This document shows positions 15,850 through 24,325 of a stretch of 64,000 nucleotides of DNA, in pieces (position 1 is the stretch's first letter; the number at the start of each line of letters is the position of its first letter). The position numbers and the translations under genes are program-made. A model generated the notes under the pieces. That model made no database searches, was not told the origin of the DNA, and worked only from the letters and a program-made list of their open reading frames with translations. Source of the DNA: Flavobacteria bacterium BAL38 (GTDB lineage: Bacteria; Bacteroidota; Bacteroidia; Flavobacteriales; Flavobacteriaceae); assembly GCA_000169355.1 (NCBI GenBank), contig AAXX01000002.1, forward strand, positions 310,001 to 374,000. Reading direction: 5' to 3'.

Positions 15850-17826
15850 TTGATATCAAAAGACACCATAGAAAAAGTTTTTGAAACCGCCCGTGTTGAG
15901 GAGGTTATTGGCGATTTTGTACAACTCAAACGTGCAGGAAGTAATTTGAAAGGATTGAGTCCATTCGTGAACGAGAAATCGCCTTCTTTTATGGTGTCTC
16001 CTGTAAAGCAAATTTGGAAAGATTTTTCTTCTGGAAAAGGAGGGAATGCGGTCACTTTTTTAATGGAACACGAACATTTTACGTATCCAGAAGCTATTAA
16101 ATATTTAGCCGTAAAATACAATATCGAAATTGAAGAAACGATTCAAACCGATGAAGATGTAGCACAAGCGAATGAAAAAGAAAGTATGTATTTGGTTTCT
16201 GAATTCGCTCAGAAATATTTCCATCATACTTTATTAGAAACCGAAGAAGGAAAAGCTATCGGATTATCGTATTTTAAAGAACGTGGGTTTACTTCCGATA
16301 CTATTAAAAAATTCGGTTTAGGATATTCGCCAGAAACTTGGGATGCTTTTACTAAAGAAGCACTCGGAAAAGGTTATAATTTAGAATATTTAGACAAAAC
16401 CGGACTTTCCATTGTTAAGGAAGACAAACAGTTCGACCGATTTAAAGGGCGTGTAATGTTCCCAATTCATAGCATGAGTGGTCGTGTTTTAGGTTTTGGA
16501 GGTCGTATTCTTACTAATGATAAAAAAGCAGCAAAATATCTAAATTCTCCTGAGAGTGATATCTATCATAAGAGTAAAGTTTTATACGGAATTTTTCATG
16601 CCAAACAAGCTATTGCTAAATTAAACAACTGTTTTTTGGTAGAAGGCTATACCGATGTAATTCAAATGAATCAATCGGGAATTGAAAACGTTGTTGCTTC
16701 TTCAGGAACAGCTTTAACGCCTGATCAGATTCGCTTAATTAATAGATTAACACCTAATATTACGGTGCTTTTTGATGGTGATGCTGCCGGACTTCGAGCT
16801 TCAATTCGAGGGATTGATTTAATTTTGGAAGCTGGAATGAACGTAAAAGTATGTACGTTTCCAGATGGCGATGACCCAGATAGTTTTGCTAGAAAAACTT
16901 CATATGAAGATTTATTATTGTATTTTGAAGAAAATGCTAAAGATTTCATTCAGTTTAAGGCGTCTTTATTGATGTTAGAAGCTAAGAATGATCCTATTAA
17001 AAAAGCAGATTTGATTCGTGATATGGTAGTAAGTATTTCAAAAATTCCAGACCGAATTAAAAGAGAAGTATATATTAAGGAGTGTTCTAGAATTATGGAT
17101 ATTTCTGAAGATGTACTTTTTAATACCTTAGCACAGTTAGTCAAAAAAGATTTATCTGAAGCTAATAAACAATATAAAGAGGAACAAAAAGCTTTTGAAG
17201 TAGTAAAAAACGATATTTCGCAGCCTGCTTCAAAAGTAGATATTCAGTATGAGCTTGAACACAAAATAATTCAAATTTTGTTGCTTTATGGAAATAAAGA
17301 AGCAGAGTTTGAGGATACTATTTTGTCAGAAAATGAAGATAAAGAATTTGTTGAGGTAACAGAAAAAATCAAATACAAAGTTTATCAAAGGGTTTATTTA
17401 AGCTTGCAAGAAGATGAAGTAGAATTAGCTAATCCGGTTTTTAAAGCAATTTACAATCATTTAATTGCTTACTTTAATGAAAATGAAGTCTTTGAATTAG
17501 ATAAATATTTAATGCATCTTCCTGAAGAATTAGCACAAGAAGTTACTACAGTTTTAATGGATGAAGAGCGCGAAGTTCTTCATAATTGGGAAGTGCAACA
17601 AATTTATGTTAAACAAAAAGAAGAGACAATTAGCCAATATGTAACAGAAACAATTATAACGCTCCGTTGGTATTTGGTTAACAATATTATAGACGAACTA
17701 AAAAATAATTTATCTACAGAAGAAGAATTAGATAATAGAGAATCACTTGAAATGGTTATGGCGTATTTGGGGCTTACGCATATGTTTTCTAAAAGCTTAG
17801 GTAGGGTTTTATCAAGATACAATTAA
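15850..17826 (+). CDS. dnaG: DNA primase without zinc-finger ligands
   Basis: A 658-residue replicative primase starting at TTG (ISKDTIEKVFETARVEEVIG). The N-terminal CHC2 zinc-binding module is recognisable (GLSPFVNEKSPSF, KQIWKDFSSGKGG), but all four usual Cys/His ligands are replaced: Ser37, Val40, Asp58 and Ser61 occupy the positions. The catalytic core is intact: the TOPRIM domain (about 255-350) has LVEGYTDVIQ, LFDGDAAGLRA and FPDGDDPDSF. The C-terminal 200 residues would bind the helicase. The loss of zinc ligands seems to be shared by flavobacterial primases as far as I recall. The 3' end overlaps the convergent regulator gene by 4 bp. Confidence 0.95.
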   Translation: MISKDTIEKVFETARVEEVIGDFVQLKRAGSNLKGLSPFVNEKSPSFMVSPVKQIWKDFSSGKGGNAVTFLMEHEHFTYPEAIKYLAVKYNIEIEETIQTDEDVAQANEKESMYLVSEFAQKYFHHTLLETEEGKAIGLSYFKERGFTSDTIKKFGLGYSPETWDAFTKEALGKGYNLEYLDKTGLSIVKEDKQFDRFKGRVMFPIHSMSGRVLGFGGRILTNDKKAAKYLNSPESDIYHKSKVLYGIFHAKQAIAKLNNCFLVEGYTDVIQMNQSGIENVVASSGTALTPDQIRLINRLTPNITVLFDGDAAGLRASIRGIDLILEAGMNVKVCTFPDGDDPDSFARKTSYEDLLLYFEENAKDFIQFKASLLMLEAKNDPIKKADLIRDMVVSISKIPDRIKREVYIKECSRIMDISEDVLFNTLAQLVKKDLSEANKQYKEEQKAFEVVKNDISQPASKVDIQYELEHKIIQILLLYGNKEAEFEDTILSENEDKEFVEVTEKIKYKVYQRVYLSLQEDEVELANPVFKAIYNHLIAYFNENEVFELDKYLMHLPEELAQEVTTVLMDEEREVLHNWEVQQIYVKQKEETISQYVTETIITLRWYLVNNIIDELKNNLSTEEELDNRESLEMVMAYLGLTHMFSKSLGRVLSRYN

Positions 17827-18452
17827 ATTATATCTAAGTCTTTTGCTTTTTTTAATAAATCCACCAAGTTAGTTACATTCAGTTTAGCTAATAATCGTAA
17901 TTTGTACGTACTAATTGTTTTTTCATCTAAACTAAGAATTTGAGCTATTTCTTTATTTTTTTTACCATCATTTAGGTACCGAAGCACTTCAATTTCTCTT
18001 GTTGATAATTTTTTAAACAATCGTTCCGATTTTTTTCCTTTACTAAGAATAGCAATGCTTTTTTTAACAGCATCACTAAAAACAACATTTCCTTCAATTA
18101 CTTTTGTAATAGTTGATTCTAATTCTTTTAAGGAACTATTTTTTGATACATAAGCCGAAACTCCTGTTTTAATAGCTGTTGGAGCATACATTTGCTCAGA
18201 AACTCTTGTAAAAAGGATGATTTTAGTTTCGGGATAGTCTTTTAATAAACTTTTAATATCTCTAACACTAGATAAACCATCTAATTCTACTTCAAGAATA
18301 AGTATTTGACAACGTTTATTGTCTAATATAGAAAGTAAAGCTTCTAAATTCTTAGCAGCTCCTATAACTTCCATATTTTCATTACCCTGAAAATACGATT
18401 GCAATCCTTCGATTACAACCGGAAAACTATCTGCGATACATATTTTAATCAT
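17823..18452 (-). CDS. LuxR-type response regulator with Glu at the phospho-acceptor position
   Basis: A 209-residue NarL/FixJ-type regulator. The receiver domain (about 2-118) has the fold, but the phospho-acceptor Asp is replaced by Glu54 (LILEVELDG) and the acidic pair is reduced to Asp8 followed by Ser. Thr (LFTRVS) and Lys (AYVSKNSS) are kept. The HTH LuxR domain (about 142-205) is complete: LSTREIEVLRYLNDGKKNKE followed by IAQILSLDEKTISTYKLRLL. It may be constitutively active or governed by something other than phosphorylation. No histidine kinase gene is adjacent. Confidence 0.9.
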   Translation of the reverse strand: MIKICIADSFPVVIEGLQSYFQGNENMEVIGAAKNLEALLSILDNKRCQILILEVELDGLSSVRDIKSLLKDYPETKIILFTRVSEQMYAPTAIKTGVSAYVSKNSSLKELESTITKVIEGNVVFSDAVKKSIAILSKGKKSERLFKKLSTREIEVLRYLNDGKKNKEIAQILSLDEKTISTYKLRLLAKLNVTNLVDLLKKAKDLDII

Positions 18453-18528
18453 AACCTAGAAATTAAATTTTTTACATATACTCTCAAAGTTACTAAAAAA
18501 TGTAATTACTTGTTAAAATTTATCGTAA

Positions 18529-19335
18529 TTATTTAATGTTTTTTGGAATTACACAAACAGGTATTGGATTCATTTTGTGTTGGTTAATTGTATTTAATCT
18601 TTTATAAATAGAAAAAACATGAGCTTCTCTATCTGTAAAATCTTCTATTGTTTTTCCTTGTTCTAATTGAAGCATTGCCCATTCTAGTTCGTCGTAATTT
18701 GCACCAATTTGATCTTCATCGCTTCTGTCATCACCAAATAATCCATCGGTTGGTTTTGCTTTTAAAATACTTTCTGGCACTTGTAAATAGGCAGCTAATA
18801 ATCGAACTTCACTTTTCACTAAATCAGCAATCGGACTTATATCAACTCCGCCATCTCCATATTTTGTAAAAAATCCTACGCCAAAATCTTCTACTTTATT
18901 ACCAGTTCCGGCTACTAAAAAACCATGTAATCCAGCAAAATAATATAAAGTAGTCATTCGTAACCTAGCACGCGTATTCGCTAATGAAAGATTTAAAGTA
19001 GCTTCATTTTCAGAAGAAGGTACTTGAGATTTAAAGGATTCAAAAATCGGAGTTAAATCGGATCTTTCATTAAAAACATTTGAAAAACGTTTTTTTAATT
19101 GATCAATGTGCTCGTTTGCTCTATTAACATGACTTTCAGCTTGATGTATAGGCATTTCTACGCATAAAGTTGGTAATCCAGTTTGTGCGCAAAGCGAAGA
19201 AGTTAAAGCGCTGTCAATTCCGCCAGAGATTCCCACAACAAAACCCTTTACTTTTGCGTTAGTAGCATAATCGAGTAACCATTTTACAATATGTTGATTG
19301 ATTTTTTCTGCTTGAAAGGTGTTGGAATTTGTCAT
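18529..19335 (-). CDS. nadE: NAD synthase, ammonia-dependent
   Basis: A 268-residue enzyme that amidates nicotinic acid adenine dinucleotide to NAD. I use ATG 19335; the longer open frame to 19377 adds 14 residues and crosses the gldB promoter. The ATP pyrophosphatase loop is GISGGIDSALTSS (about 34-46). The conserved NTRARLRM and the KPTDGLFGDDRSDEDQIGA stretch (about 190-210) contact the deamido-NAD and ATP. There is no glutaminase domain, so free ammonia is the nitrogen donor. It is divergent from gldB. Confidence 0.93.
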   Translation of the reverse strand: MTNSNTFQAEKINQHIVKWLLDYATNAKVKGFVVGISGGIDSALTSSLCAQTGLPTLCVEMPIHQAESHVNRANEHIDQLKKRFSNVFNERSDLTPIFESFKSQVPSSENEATLNLSLANTRARLRMTTLYYFAGLHGFLVAGTGNKVEDFGVGFFTKYGDGGVDISPIADLVKSEVRLLAAYLQVPESILKAKPTDGLFGDDRSDEDQIGANYDELEWAMLQLEQGKTIEDFTDREAHVFSIYKRLNTINQHKMNPIPVCVIPKNIK

Positions 19336-19366
19336 TTTTTTATGAAAATTTATTAGTCGATAACTG

Positions 19367-19374
19367 TATATTTG
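19367..19374 (+). promoter_or_regulatory. -7 promoter element of gldB-gldC
   Basis: TATATTTG, a full TAnnTTTG match, 42 bp before the gldB start in the nadE-gldB divergent region. The -33 element is weak. Confidence 0.55.
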
Positions 19375-19416
19375 CAAACCAAATTAGTTTTGATAAAAAT
19401 ATAAAAAATACGCTAT

Positions 19417-20379
19417 ATGAAGCAATTATTATTTGTCCTTGTTGCGATTACTTTCTTTTCTTGTAAAGAAGATGGTAAAGTGGAAGAAGAGGTAGCTAAA
19501 ATACCAATTGAGTTTAAAGTAGAACGATTTGATAGAATTTTTTGGACATCTAAACCAGAAGATTTGCAAAAAGTTAAAGAACAATATCCGTATTTTTTTC
19601 CATCGCATATTTCAGATTCAACGCTTGTAAATAAATTAAAAGACCCTTTATTAAAGGAACTTTATGGTGAAGTACAACTGCAATATCCTAATTTAGGAAA
19701 AATAGAAACTGATTTAAAAAACCTTTTTGCACACGTGCAGTATTATTTTCCAAAGAATAAAACGCCAAGAGTAATTACTTTAATTAATGAAGTAGATACA
19801 GAAGGTAGAGTTTTTTATACAGATACTTTAGCGCTTATTTCACTAGATTGCTATTTGGGAAAAGATCATCGTTTTTATGTAGATTTTCCAGAATTTAAAA
19901 AGCCCGAAATGGAGCAAAATCAAATTTTACCTAATTTAGTAACAAGTTTTTGTTATGGTAAAATTGCGCCTCCAGCAGATAGAACTTTGCTTTCTGCTAT
20001 GATTTATTATGGAAAAGAATTATATGTAAAAGATAAATTAATTCCTGAATATTCTGATGCAGTTAAGATAGGCTACACTGAAACACAATTGCAGTTTTGT
20101 CAAGCAAACGAATATTATATGTGGAGTAATTTAGTTGAAAATAAACTTTTGTACGATTCTAATCCTAAAAACGAATTACGATTTATTAAACCATCACCTT
20201 TTACAAAATTCTATTTAGAAATAGATAATCAAACTCCAGGAAGAGTGGGGCAATGGTTAGGTTGGCAAATCGTAAGAAGTTATATGGAAAACAACAAAGA
20301 TGTAACTTTAGACCAATTATTAGCAATGGATTCTAAATCTATCTTCGAAAATTCAAAATACAAACCAAAAAAGCCTTAA
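19417..20379 (+). CDS. gldB: Gliding motility lipoprotein GldB
   Basis: A 320-residue lipoprotein: signal with lipobox ITFFSC (Cys16), then the GldB domain (PIEFKVERFDRIFW, YPYFFPSHISDSTL, YYGKELYVKDKLIP, GRVGQWLGWQIVRSYM). In Flavobacterium johnsoniae GldB is required for gliding, which depends on the type IX secretion machinery. The gldC gene follows after 2 bp, as in other flavobacteria, so the two are an operon. This gene alone argues strongly for Flavobacteriia. Confidence 0.95.
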   Translation: MKQLLFVLVAITFFSCKEDGKVEEEVAKIPIEFKVERFDRIFWTSKPEDLQKVKEQYPYFFPSHISDSTLVNKLKDPLLKELYGEVQLQYPNLGKIETDLKNLFAHVQYYFPKNKTPRVITLINEVDTEGRVFYTDTLALISLDCYLGKDHRFYVDFPEFKKPEMEQNQILPNLVTSFCYGKIAPPADRTLLSAMIYYGKELYVKDKLIPEYSDAVKIGYTETQLQFCQANEYYMWSNLVENKLLYDSNPKNELRFIKPSPFTKFYLEIDNQTPGRVGQWLGWQIVRSYMENNKDVTLDQLLAMDSKSIFENSKYKPKKP

Positions 20380-20381
20380 AA

Positions 20382-20708
20382 ATGAAAACATCATATATAA
20401 AAATTACCGTTGGGTTAGATGAAAATAATGTTCCGGATACATTATTATGGACAGCACAAGATGGCGGAATCGAGCAAGAAGAAGCTAAAGCGTTATTATT
20501 ATCAGTTTGGGATAGTAAAGCTAAAGAAACACTTCGTATTGATTTATGGACAAAAGACATGCCAGTTGACGAAATGAAACAATTTTTTCATCAGACTTTA
20601 GTAGCAATGGCAGATACTTTTCAACGTGCCACTGCCGATGAAAAAATGTCGGATACCATGCGCGATTTCTGTGATTATTTCGCTGAAAAAATGGAATTAA
20701 AAGCTTAA
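20382..20708 (+). CDS. gldC: Gliding motility protein GldC
   Basis: A 108-residue soluble protein without signal peptide. It matches GldC over its length (YIKITVGLDENNVPDTLLW, WTKDMPVDEMKQFFHQTLV, CDYFAEKMELKA). In F. johnsoniae GldC enhances gliding. It lies 2 bp behind gldB and is followed by a strong terminator. Confidence 0.95.
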   Translation: MKTSYIKITVGLDENNVPDTLLWTAQDGGIEQEEAKALLLSVWDSKAKETLRIDLWTKDMPVDEMKQFFHQTLVAMADTFQRATADEKMSDTMRDFCDYFAEKMELKA

Positions 20709-20710
20709 AA

Positions 20711-20743
20711 AAATGCCGCTAATTGTTTTAGCGGCATTTTTTT
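20711..20743 (+). terminator. Terminator after gldC
   Basis: An 11-bp stem (AATGCCGCTAA/TTAGCGGCATT) with a T-run on the plus side and A-run on the other, so it may also serve engB from the opposite strand. Confidence 0.93.
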
Positions 20744-20769
20744 ATGTAAATTGTTATATTTATTGGAAG

Positions 20770-21390
20770 TTATATAAAACTATCATTCTTAAAAATATCT
20801 TCGTTTATTTGATTGATGTATTCTAAAATTCCTTCTCTACCAATAGCTTCCAAAGACGAAGTAACAAAATAAGGTGGCATTTCTGCCCAATCACCAGCTA
20901 ATAATTGTTTCTTGTAAGCTTCCACATGATTGTTTACTTTGTTTTTTCCTAGCTTATCTGATTTGGTAAAAATAATCGCAAACGGAATTTCACTTTCTCC
21001 TAAATATTCCATGAATTCTAAATCAATTTTTTGAGCTTCTAATCGAATGTCAATTAAAACAAAGGCGCAAACTAATTGTTCTCTTTGCTCAAAATAGTCC
21101 ATAATAAATTGTTGAAAAACAGCTTTCGTTTTCTTAGAAACACGGGCATATCCATAACCTGGTAAATCTACTAAAAACCAATTGTTGTTGATTTTAAAGT
21201 GATTAATTAACTGAGTTTTCCCTGGTTTTGATGAGGTTTTTGCCAAATTTTTATGGTTCGTCAACATGTTAATCAACGATGATTTCCCTACATTAGATCG
21301 ACCAATAAAAGCGTATTCAGGTAAACGTTCTTTTGGACACTTATCTACTTCTGAATTACTAATTACGAATTCGGCGGTATTAATTTTCAT
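20770..21390 (-). CDS. engB: Ribosome biogenesis GTPase EngB/YsxC
   Basis: A 206-residue TRAFAC-class GTPase needed for 50S subunit assembly. All G motifs are visible: G1 GRSNVGKSS (about 31-39), G2 in KTSSKPGKTQLIN, G3 DLPGYG (about 74-79), G4 TKSD (about 140-143) and G5 TSSLEAIG. The length is typical. It is separated from the alpha/beta hydrolase gene upstream by a repeat-rich spacer. Confidence 0.95.
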   Translation of the reverse strand: MKINTAEFVISNSEVDKCPKERLPEYAFIGRSNVGKSSLINMLTNHKNLAKTSSKPGKTQLINHFKINNNWFLVDLPGYGYARVSKKTKAVFQQFIMDYFEQREQLVCAFVLIDIRLEAQKIDLEFMEYLGESEIPFAIIFTKSDKLGKNKVNNHVEAYKKQLLAGDWAEMPPYFVTSSLEAIGREGILEYINQINEDIFKNDSFI

Positions 21391-21403
21391 AGTATATGTT
21401 TTG

Positions 21404-21512
21404 TCATTCTGAACTTGTTTACTTCGTCAATTCGCAAGCTCGGGTCAGAATCTAAAATTTAAAAAGAGATTCCGAAATCGTAGATTCAACGTAGTTAAAT
21501 TAATTCGGAATG
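21404..21512 (-). repeat. Degenerate GTCATTC...GAATC intergenic repeat
   Basis: Contains GTCATTCTGA with TCAGAATC about 40 bp on, then GATTCCGAAAT with ATTCGGAAT near the right end. It belongs to the same family as the elements at 8079 and 57724 and fills the gap between engB and the hydrolase gene. Confidence 0.5.
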
Positions 21513-21518
21513 AATGCT

Positions 21519-22274
21519 CTAGATGTTCTTCTTTTGTAACCAATCAAACAAAACTTGATTAAATGCATCTGGATGCTCCATCATGGCAGCATGGCCACAT
21601 TTTTCTATCCAAAAAAGTTCTGAGTTTGGTAATAATTTATCAAATTCTTCTGCAACATTAGGAGGTGTTACTTTATCATTTCTACCCCAAATTATACATG
21701 TTGGAGTTGTCATTTTAGGTAAATCTTTCGCCATGTTATGACGAATAGCGCTCTTTGCAATGGTTAAGGTTTTAATCAATTTGATTCTATCATTAACTGT
21801 AGCAAAAACTTCGTCAACTATTTCTTTGGTTGCTATTTCAGGATTATAAAAAACATCTTCAGCTTTCTTTTTAATGTATTCATAATCACCACGTTTTGGG
21901 TAACTTTCACCCATTCCACTTTCATACAAGCCTGAACTTCCAGTAATTACTAATGCTTTTACAAGTTCTGGATACATTTTTGTAAAATACAGTCCAATGT
22001 GTCCGCCTAAAGAATTTCCCACAAGAATTACTTGATCAAATCCTTTATGAACAACAAAGTCTTTAACAAATTTAGAAAATGCTTTAACGTTTGTCTTTAA
22101 AATGTTTTGCGTGTAAATAGGTAATTCAGGAATTACCACTTTGTATCCTTTAGGAGGAAAAAAATTAGCCACACCATCAAAGTTGCTTAGTCCTCCCATT
22201 AAACCATGAAGAATGATTATTGGAGTTCCTTCGCCAGCTTCAAAATAGGTATATTTCTTTTCTTTTTTTAACAT
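21519..22274 (-). CDS. Alpha/beta hydrolase
   Basis: A 251-residue hydrolase from ATG 22274; an upstream in-frame GTG at 22283 would add three residues. The oxyanion loop is LHGLMGG (about 22-28), the nucleophile Ser lies in VGNSLGGH (about 91-98), the acid is probably the Asp in GRNDKVTPP (about 200), and the His is in EKCGHAAMMEHP (about 228). The substrate is unknown; the fold is shared by esterases, haloperoxidases and C-C bond hydrolases. It is divergent from mraZ across a 335-bp spacer. Confidence 0.88.
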   Translation of the reverse strand: MLKKEKKYTYFEAGEGTPIIILHGLMGGLSNFDGVANFFPPKGYKVVIPELPIYTQNILKTNVKAFSKFVKDFVVHKGFDQVILVGNSLGGHIGLYFTKMYPELVKALVITGSSGLYESGMGESYPKRGDYEYIKKKAEDVFYNPEIATKEIVDEVFATVNDRIKLIKTLTIAKSAIRHNMAKDLPKMTTPTCIIWGRNDKVTPPNVAEEFDKLLPNSELFWIEKCGHAAMMEHPDAFNQVLFDWLQKKNI

Positions 22275-22500
22275 AAATTCCACTTAAAGTATTAGTTCTA
22301 ATGATTGACAAATATACTATTTTATTGAAGAATCTAAAGAAAAAATTAATAGAGAAAATTTTAATCATTTACGCCTTGTAAAATGTTAGTTATCAACAAT
22401 TTTAGATTTTTTAATTGAAATTGATGTTCTATTTTAATGTTTGAATTTTTGATATAAATTCTTCTTAATTCTTAATTTTGCAAATATTCTTTTGTTAAAA

Positions 22501-22567
22501 GTGGTAAAGCATTTTTTCAAATCCAAAAACTTATTAACAAAGTGGTAGTATGTGGTAAAAAGTGGTA
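22501..22567 (+). promoter_or_regulatory. Probable MraZ operator: repeated GTGGTA boxes
   Basis: GTGGTA occurs at 22501, 22542, 22552 and 22562. The last three are spaced exactly 10 bp and end 9 bp before the mraZ -7 element, so a bound protein would cover the -33 region. MraZ of other bacteria binds short GTGG/TGGG direct repeats with about one helical turn spacing in front of its own gene, so this array is best read as its operator. Confidence 0.75.
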
Positions 22568-22576
22568 AAATTTTTC

Positions 22577-22584
22577 TAAATTTG
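22577..22584 (+). promoter_or_regulatory. -7 promoter element of the dcw cluster
   Basis: TAAATTTG matches TAnnTTTG, directly downstream of the GTGGTA array and 25 bp before the mraZ start. Confidence 0.65.
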
Positions 22585-22609
22585 TACTTATTCTAATTGA
22601 AATAAAAAA

Positions 22610-23080
22610 TTGAAAACACTAATCGGAACATACGAATGTAAAGTAGATGCCAAAGGAAGGCTGATGCTCCCTGCGTCGCTTAAGAAACAATTGGGTTCTT
22701 TAGAGGAAGGTTTCGTGTTGAAACGTTCGGTTTTCCAGCCTTGTTTGGAATTATTCCCAATGAGTGAGTGGAATAAAATGATGTTGAAAATCAATAAGCT
22801 AAATCGTTTTGTTAAAAAGAACAACGATTTTATTAGAAGATTTACAGCAGGAGTTAAAATGGTAGAGATTGATGCAACAGGACGACTTTTAATTCCGAAA
22901 GATTTAGTGGTTTTTGCTCAAATTGATAAAGATATTGTATTGAATTCAGCTATCAATATCATCGAAATTTGGGATAAAGATAAATACGAAAACGCGATTG
23001 AAAACGCTACGGATGATTTCGCAGATTTGGCAGAAGATGTAATGGGTAATTTAAATGACGACGAAGATGGAATATCATAA
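22610..23080 (+). CDS. mraZ: Transcriptional regulator MraZ
   Basis: A 156-residue MraZ with two SpoVT/AbrB-like halves. The first has IGTYECKVDAKGRLMLPASL (about 4-23) and the second has VEIDATGRLLIPKDLVVFA (about 84-102). It starts at TTG, the position expected from the conserved TYECKVD N-terminus. MraZ represses its own dcw promoter by binding direct repeats, and the matching GTGGTA array lies just upstream. It overlaps the downstream rsmH start. Confidence 0.95.
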   Translation: MKTLIGTYECKVDAKGRLMLPASLKKQLGSLEEGFVLKRSVFQPCLELFPMSEWNKMMLKINKLNRFVKKNNDFIRRFTAGVKMVEIDATGRLLIPKDLVVFAQIDKDIVLNSAINIIEIWDKDKYENAIENATDDFADLAEDVMGNLNDDEDGIS

Positions 23081-23963
23081 TCCGGTATTGTTAAAAGAAA
23101 CAGTTGATGGATTAAATATTCGTCCTGATGGAGTGTATGTGGATGTTACTTTTGGTGGCGGCGGACATTCGAGAGAAATTATGAGTCGTTTGGGTGAAAA
23201 CGGAAAACTATTCGCTTTTGACCAAGATTTAGATGCGTTGAAAAATGCAATTTACGATGAACGATTTACTTTAATTAATGAAAATTTTAGATTCATAAAA
23301 CGATTTTTACGTTTCCACGGAATTAAGCAGGTTGATGGAATTTTAGCAGATTTAGGTGTGTCTTCTCATCAATTTGATGTTGCTGAACGTGGTTTTTCAA
23401 CACGTTTTGATGCGGAATTAGATATGCGAATGAACCAAAAAGGCGATATAAGTGCTTATCATGTTGTAAATGAATATGATGAGCAAGAAATTTCTCGAGT
23501 TTTGTTTAATTATGGTGAACTTAAGAATGCAAGAGCAATGGCAAATGTTATTGTTACAGCTCGAAAAGATAAAGAAATTAGAAATTCAGATCAATTAAAG
23601 CAAGTTTTAGCTAAGTTTTTGCCTGGTCATAAGGCAAATAAAATTTTAGCCCAAATATATCAGGCAATTCGAATTGAAGTAAATCAAGAGATGGAAGTTT
23701 TAAAAGAATTTTTAGAACAATCTTTAGAAATTTTAAAACCTGGCGGAAGATTGAGTGTTATTTCTTATCACTCCTTAGAAGATAGATTAGTAAAACGTTT
23801 TGTAAAAAATGGAATGTTTGAAGGGGAACCAGAAAGAGATTTTTTTGGAAATTTCGAAGTTCCTTTTAAAACGATTGAAAAATTAATTGTGCCATCTGAA
23901 GAAGAAATTGCAATTAATAATAGAGCACGAAGCGCAAAATTAAGAGTAGCAGAAAAAATTTAA
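23067..23963 (+). CDS. rsmH: 16S rRNA (cytosine-1402-N4)-methyltransferase
   Basis: A 298-residue methyltransferase. Two in-frame ATGs exist, 23055 and 23067; I choose the second because MEYHNPVLL is the family N-terminus. The SAM motif is VDVTFGGGGHSREIM (about 25-39), then DQDLDALKNA, LADLGVSSHQFD and the C-terminal SYHSLEDRLVKRF. It overlaps mraZ by 14 bp, the standard order in dcw clusters. Confidence 0.96.
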   Translation: MEYHNPVLLKETVDGLNIRPDGVYVDVTFGGGGHSREIMSRLGENGKLFAFDQDLDALKNAIYDERFTLINENFRFIKRFLRFHGIKQVDGILADLGVSSHQFDVAERGFSTRFDAELDMRMNQKGDISAYHVVNEYDEQEISRVLFNYGELKNARAMANVIVTARKDKEIRNSDQLKQVLAKFLPGHKANKILAQIYQAIRIEVNQEMEVLKEFLEQSLEILKPGGRLSVISYHSLEDRLVKRFVKNGMFEGEPERDFFGNFEVPFKTIEKLIVPSEEEIAINNRARSAKLRVAEKI

Positions 23964-23968
23964 TATAA

Positions 23969-24325
23969 ATGAAAAACGGAGTTTACAGTTTGTTAAAAGC
24001 CAAATTTCTTATTAGTGATGACGCTCTTAAGAACTGGAAATTCATTGTTTTTTTAGTGATTTTAGGAATGATAATGATTGCTAATAATCATCAATACGAT
24101 GCTAAGAATTATAAAATTACGGAATTAAATAATCAGGTTAAAGAATTAAGATCTGAATTTGTTGATAAACGTTCTGAGTTAATGAAACTTAAAATGGAAT
24201 CAACAGTGGCTAAAAAAATGGAAACGCGACACATTATTCCGTCAGAAGTTCCGCCAACCAAAATTGTAGTAAAGCGTTCAGAAAATAAAAAAACCTTTTG
24301 GGACAAATTTAAAATATGGCAATAG
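23969..24325 (+). CDS. ftsL: FtsL-like cell division protein
   Basis: A 118-residue bitopic membrane protein: a cytoplasmic N-terminus, one helix (FIVFLVILGMIMIANN, about 26-41) and a periplasmic leucine-zipper-like coiled coil (ITELNNQVKELRSEFVDKRS). Position between rsmH and ftsI and topology identify it as the FtsL counterpart; sequence conservation in this family is low. FtsL links FtsQ with FtsI/FtsW at the septum. It overlaps ftsI by 10 bp. Confidence 0.85.
   Translation: MKNGVYSLLKAKFLISDDALKNWKFIVFLVILGMIMIANNHQYDAKNYKITELNNQVKELRSEFVDKRSELMKLKMESTVAKKMETRHIIPSEVPPTKIVVKRSENKKTFWDKFKIWQ

Larger units (their letters stand above)
22275..22609. other. Intergenic region between hydrolase and mraZ
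   Basis: 335 bp of AT-rich sequence without a convincing ORF. The right-hand part holds the GTGGTA array and the mraZ -7 element listed separately; I see no other structure in the left 200 bp. Confidence 0.6.

Noticed and set aside
15786..16121. Minus-strand ORF opposite dnaG
   Set aside because: Shadow of a conserved gene in another frame; no start signal or similarity.
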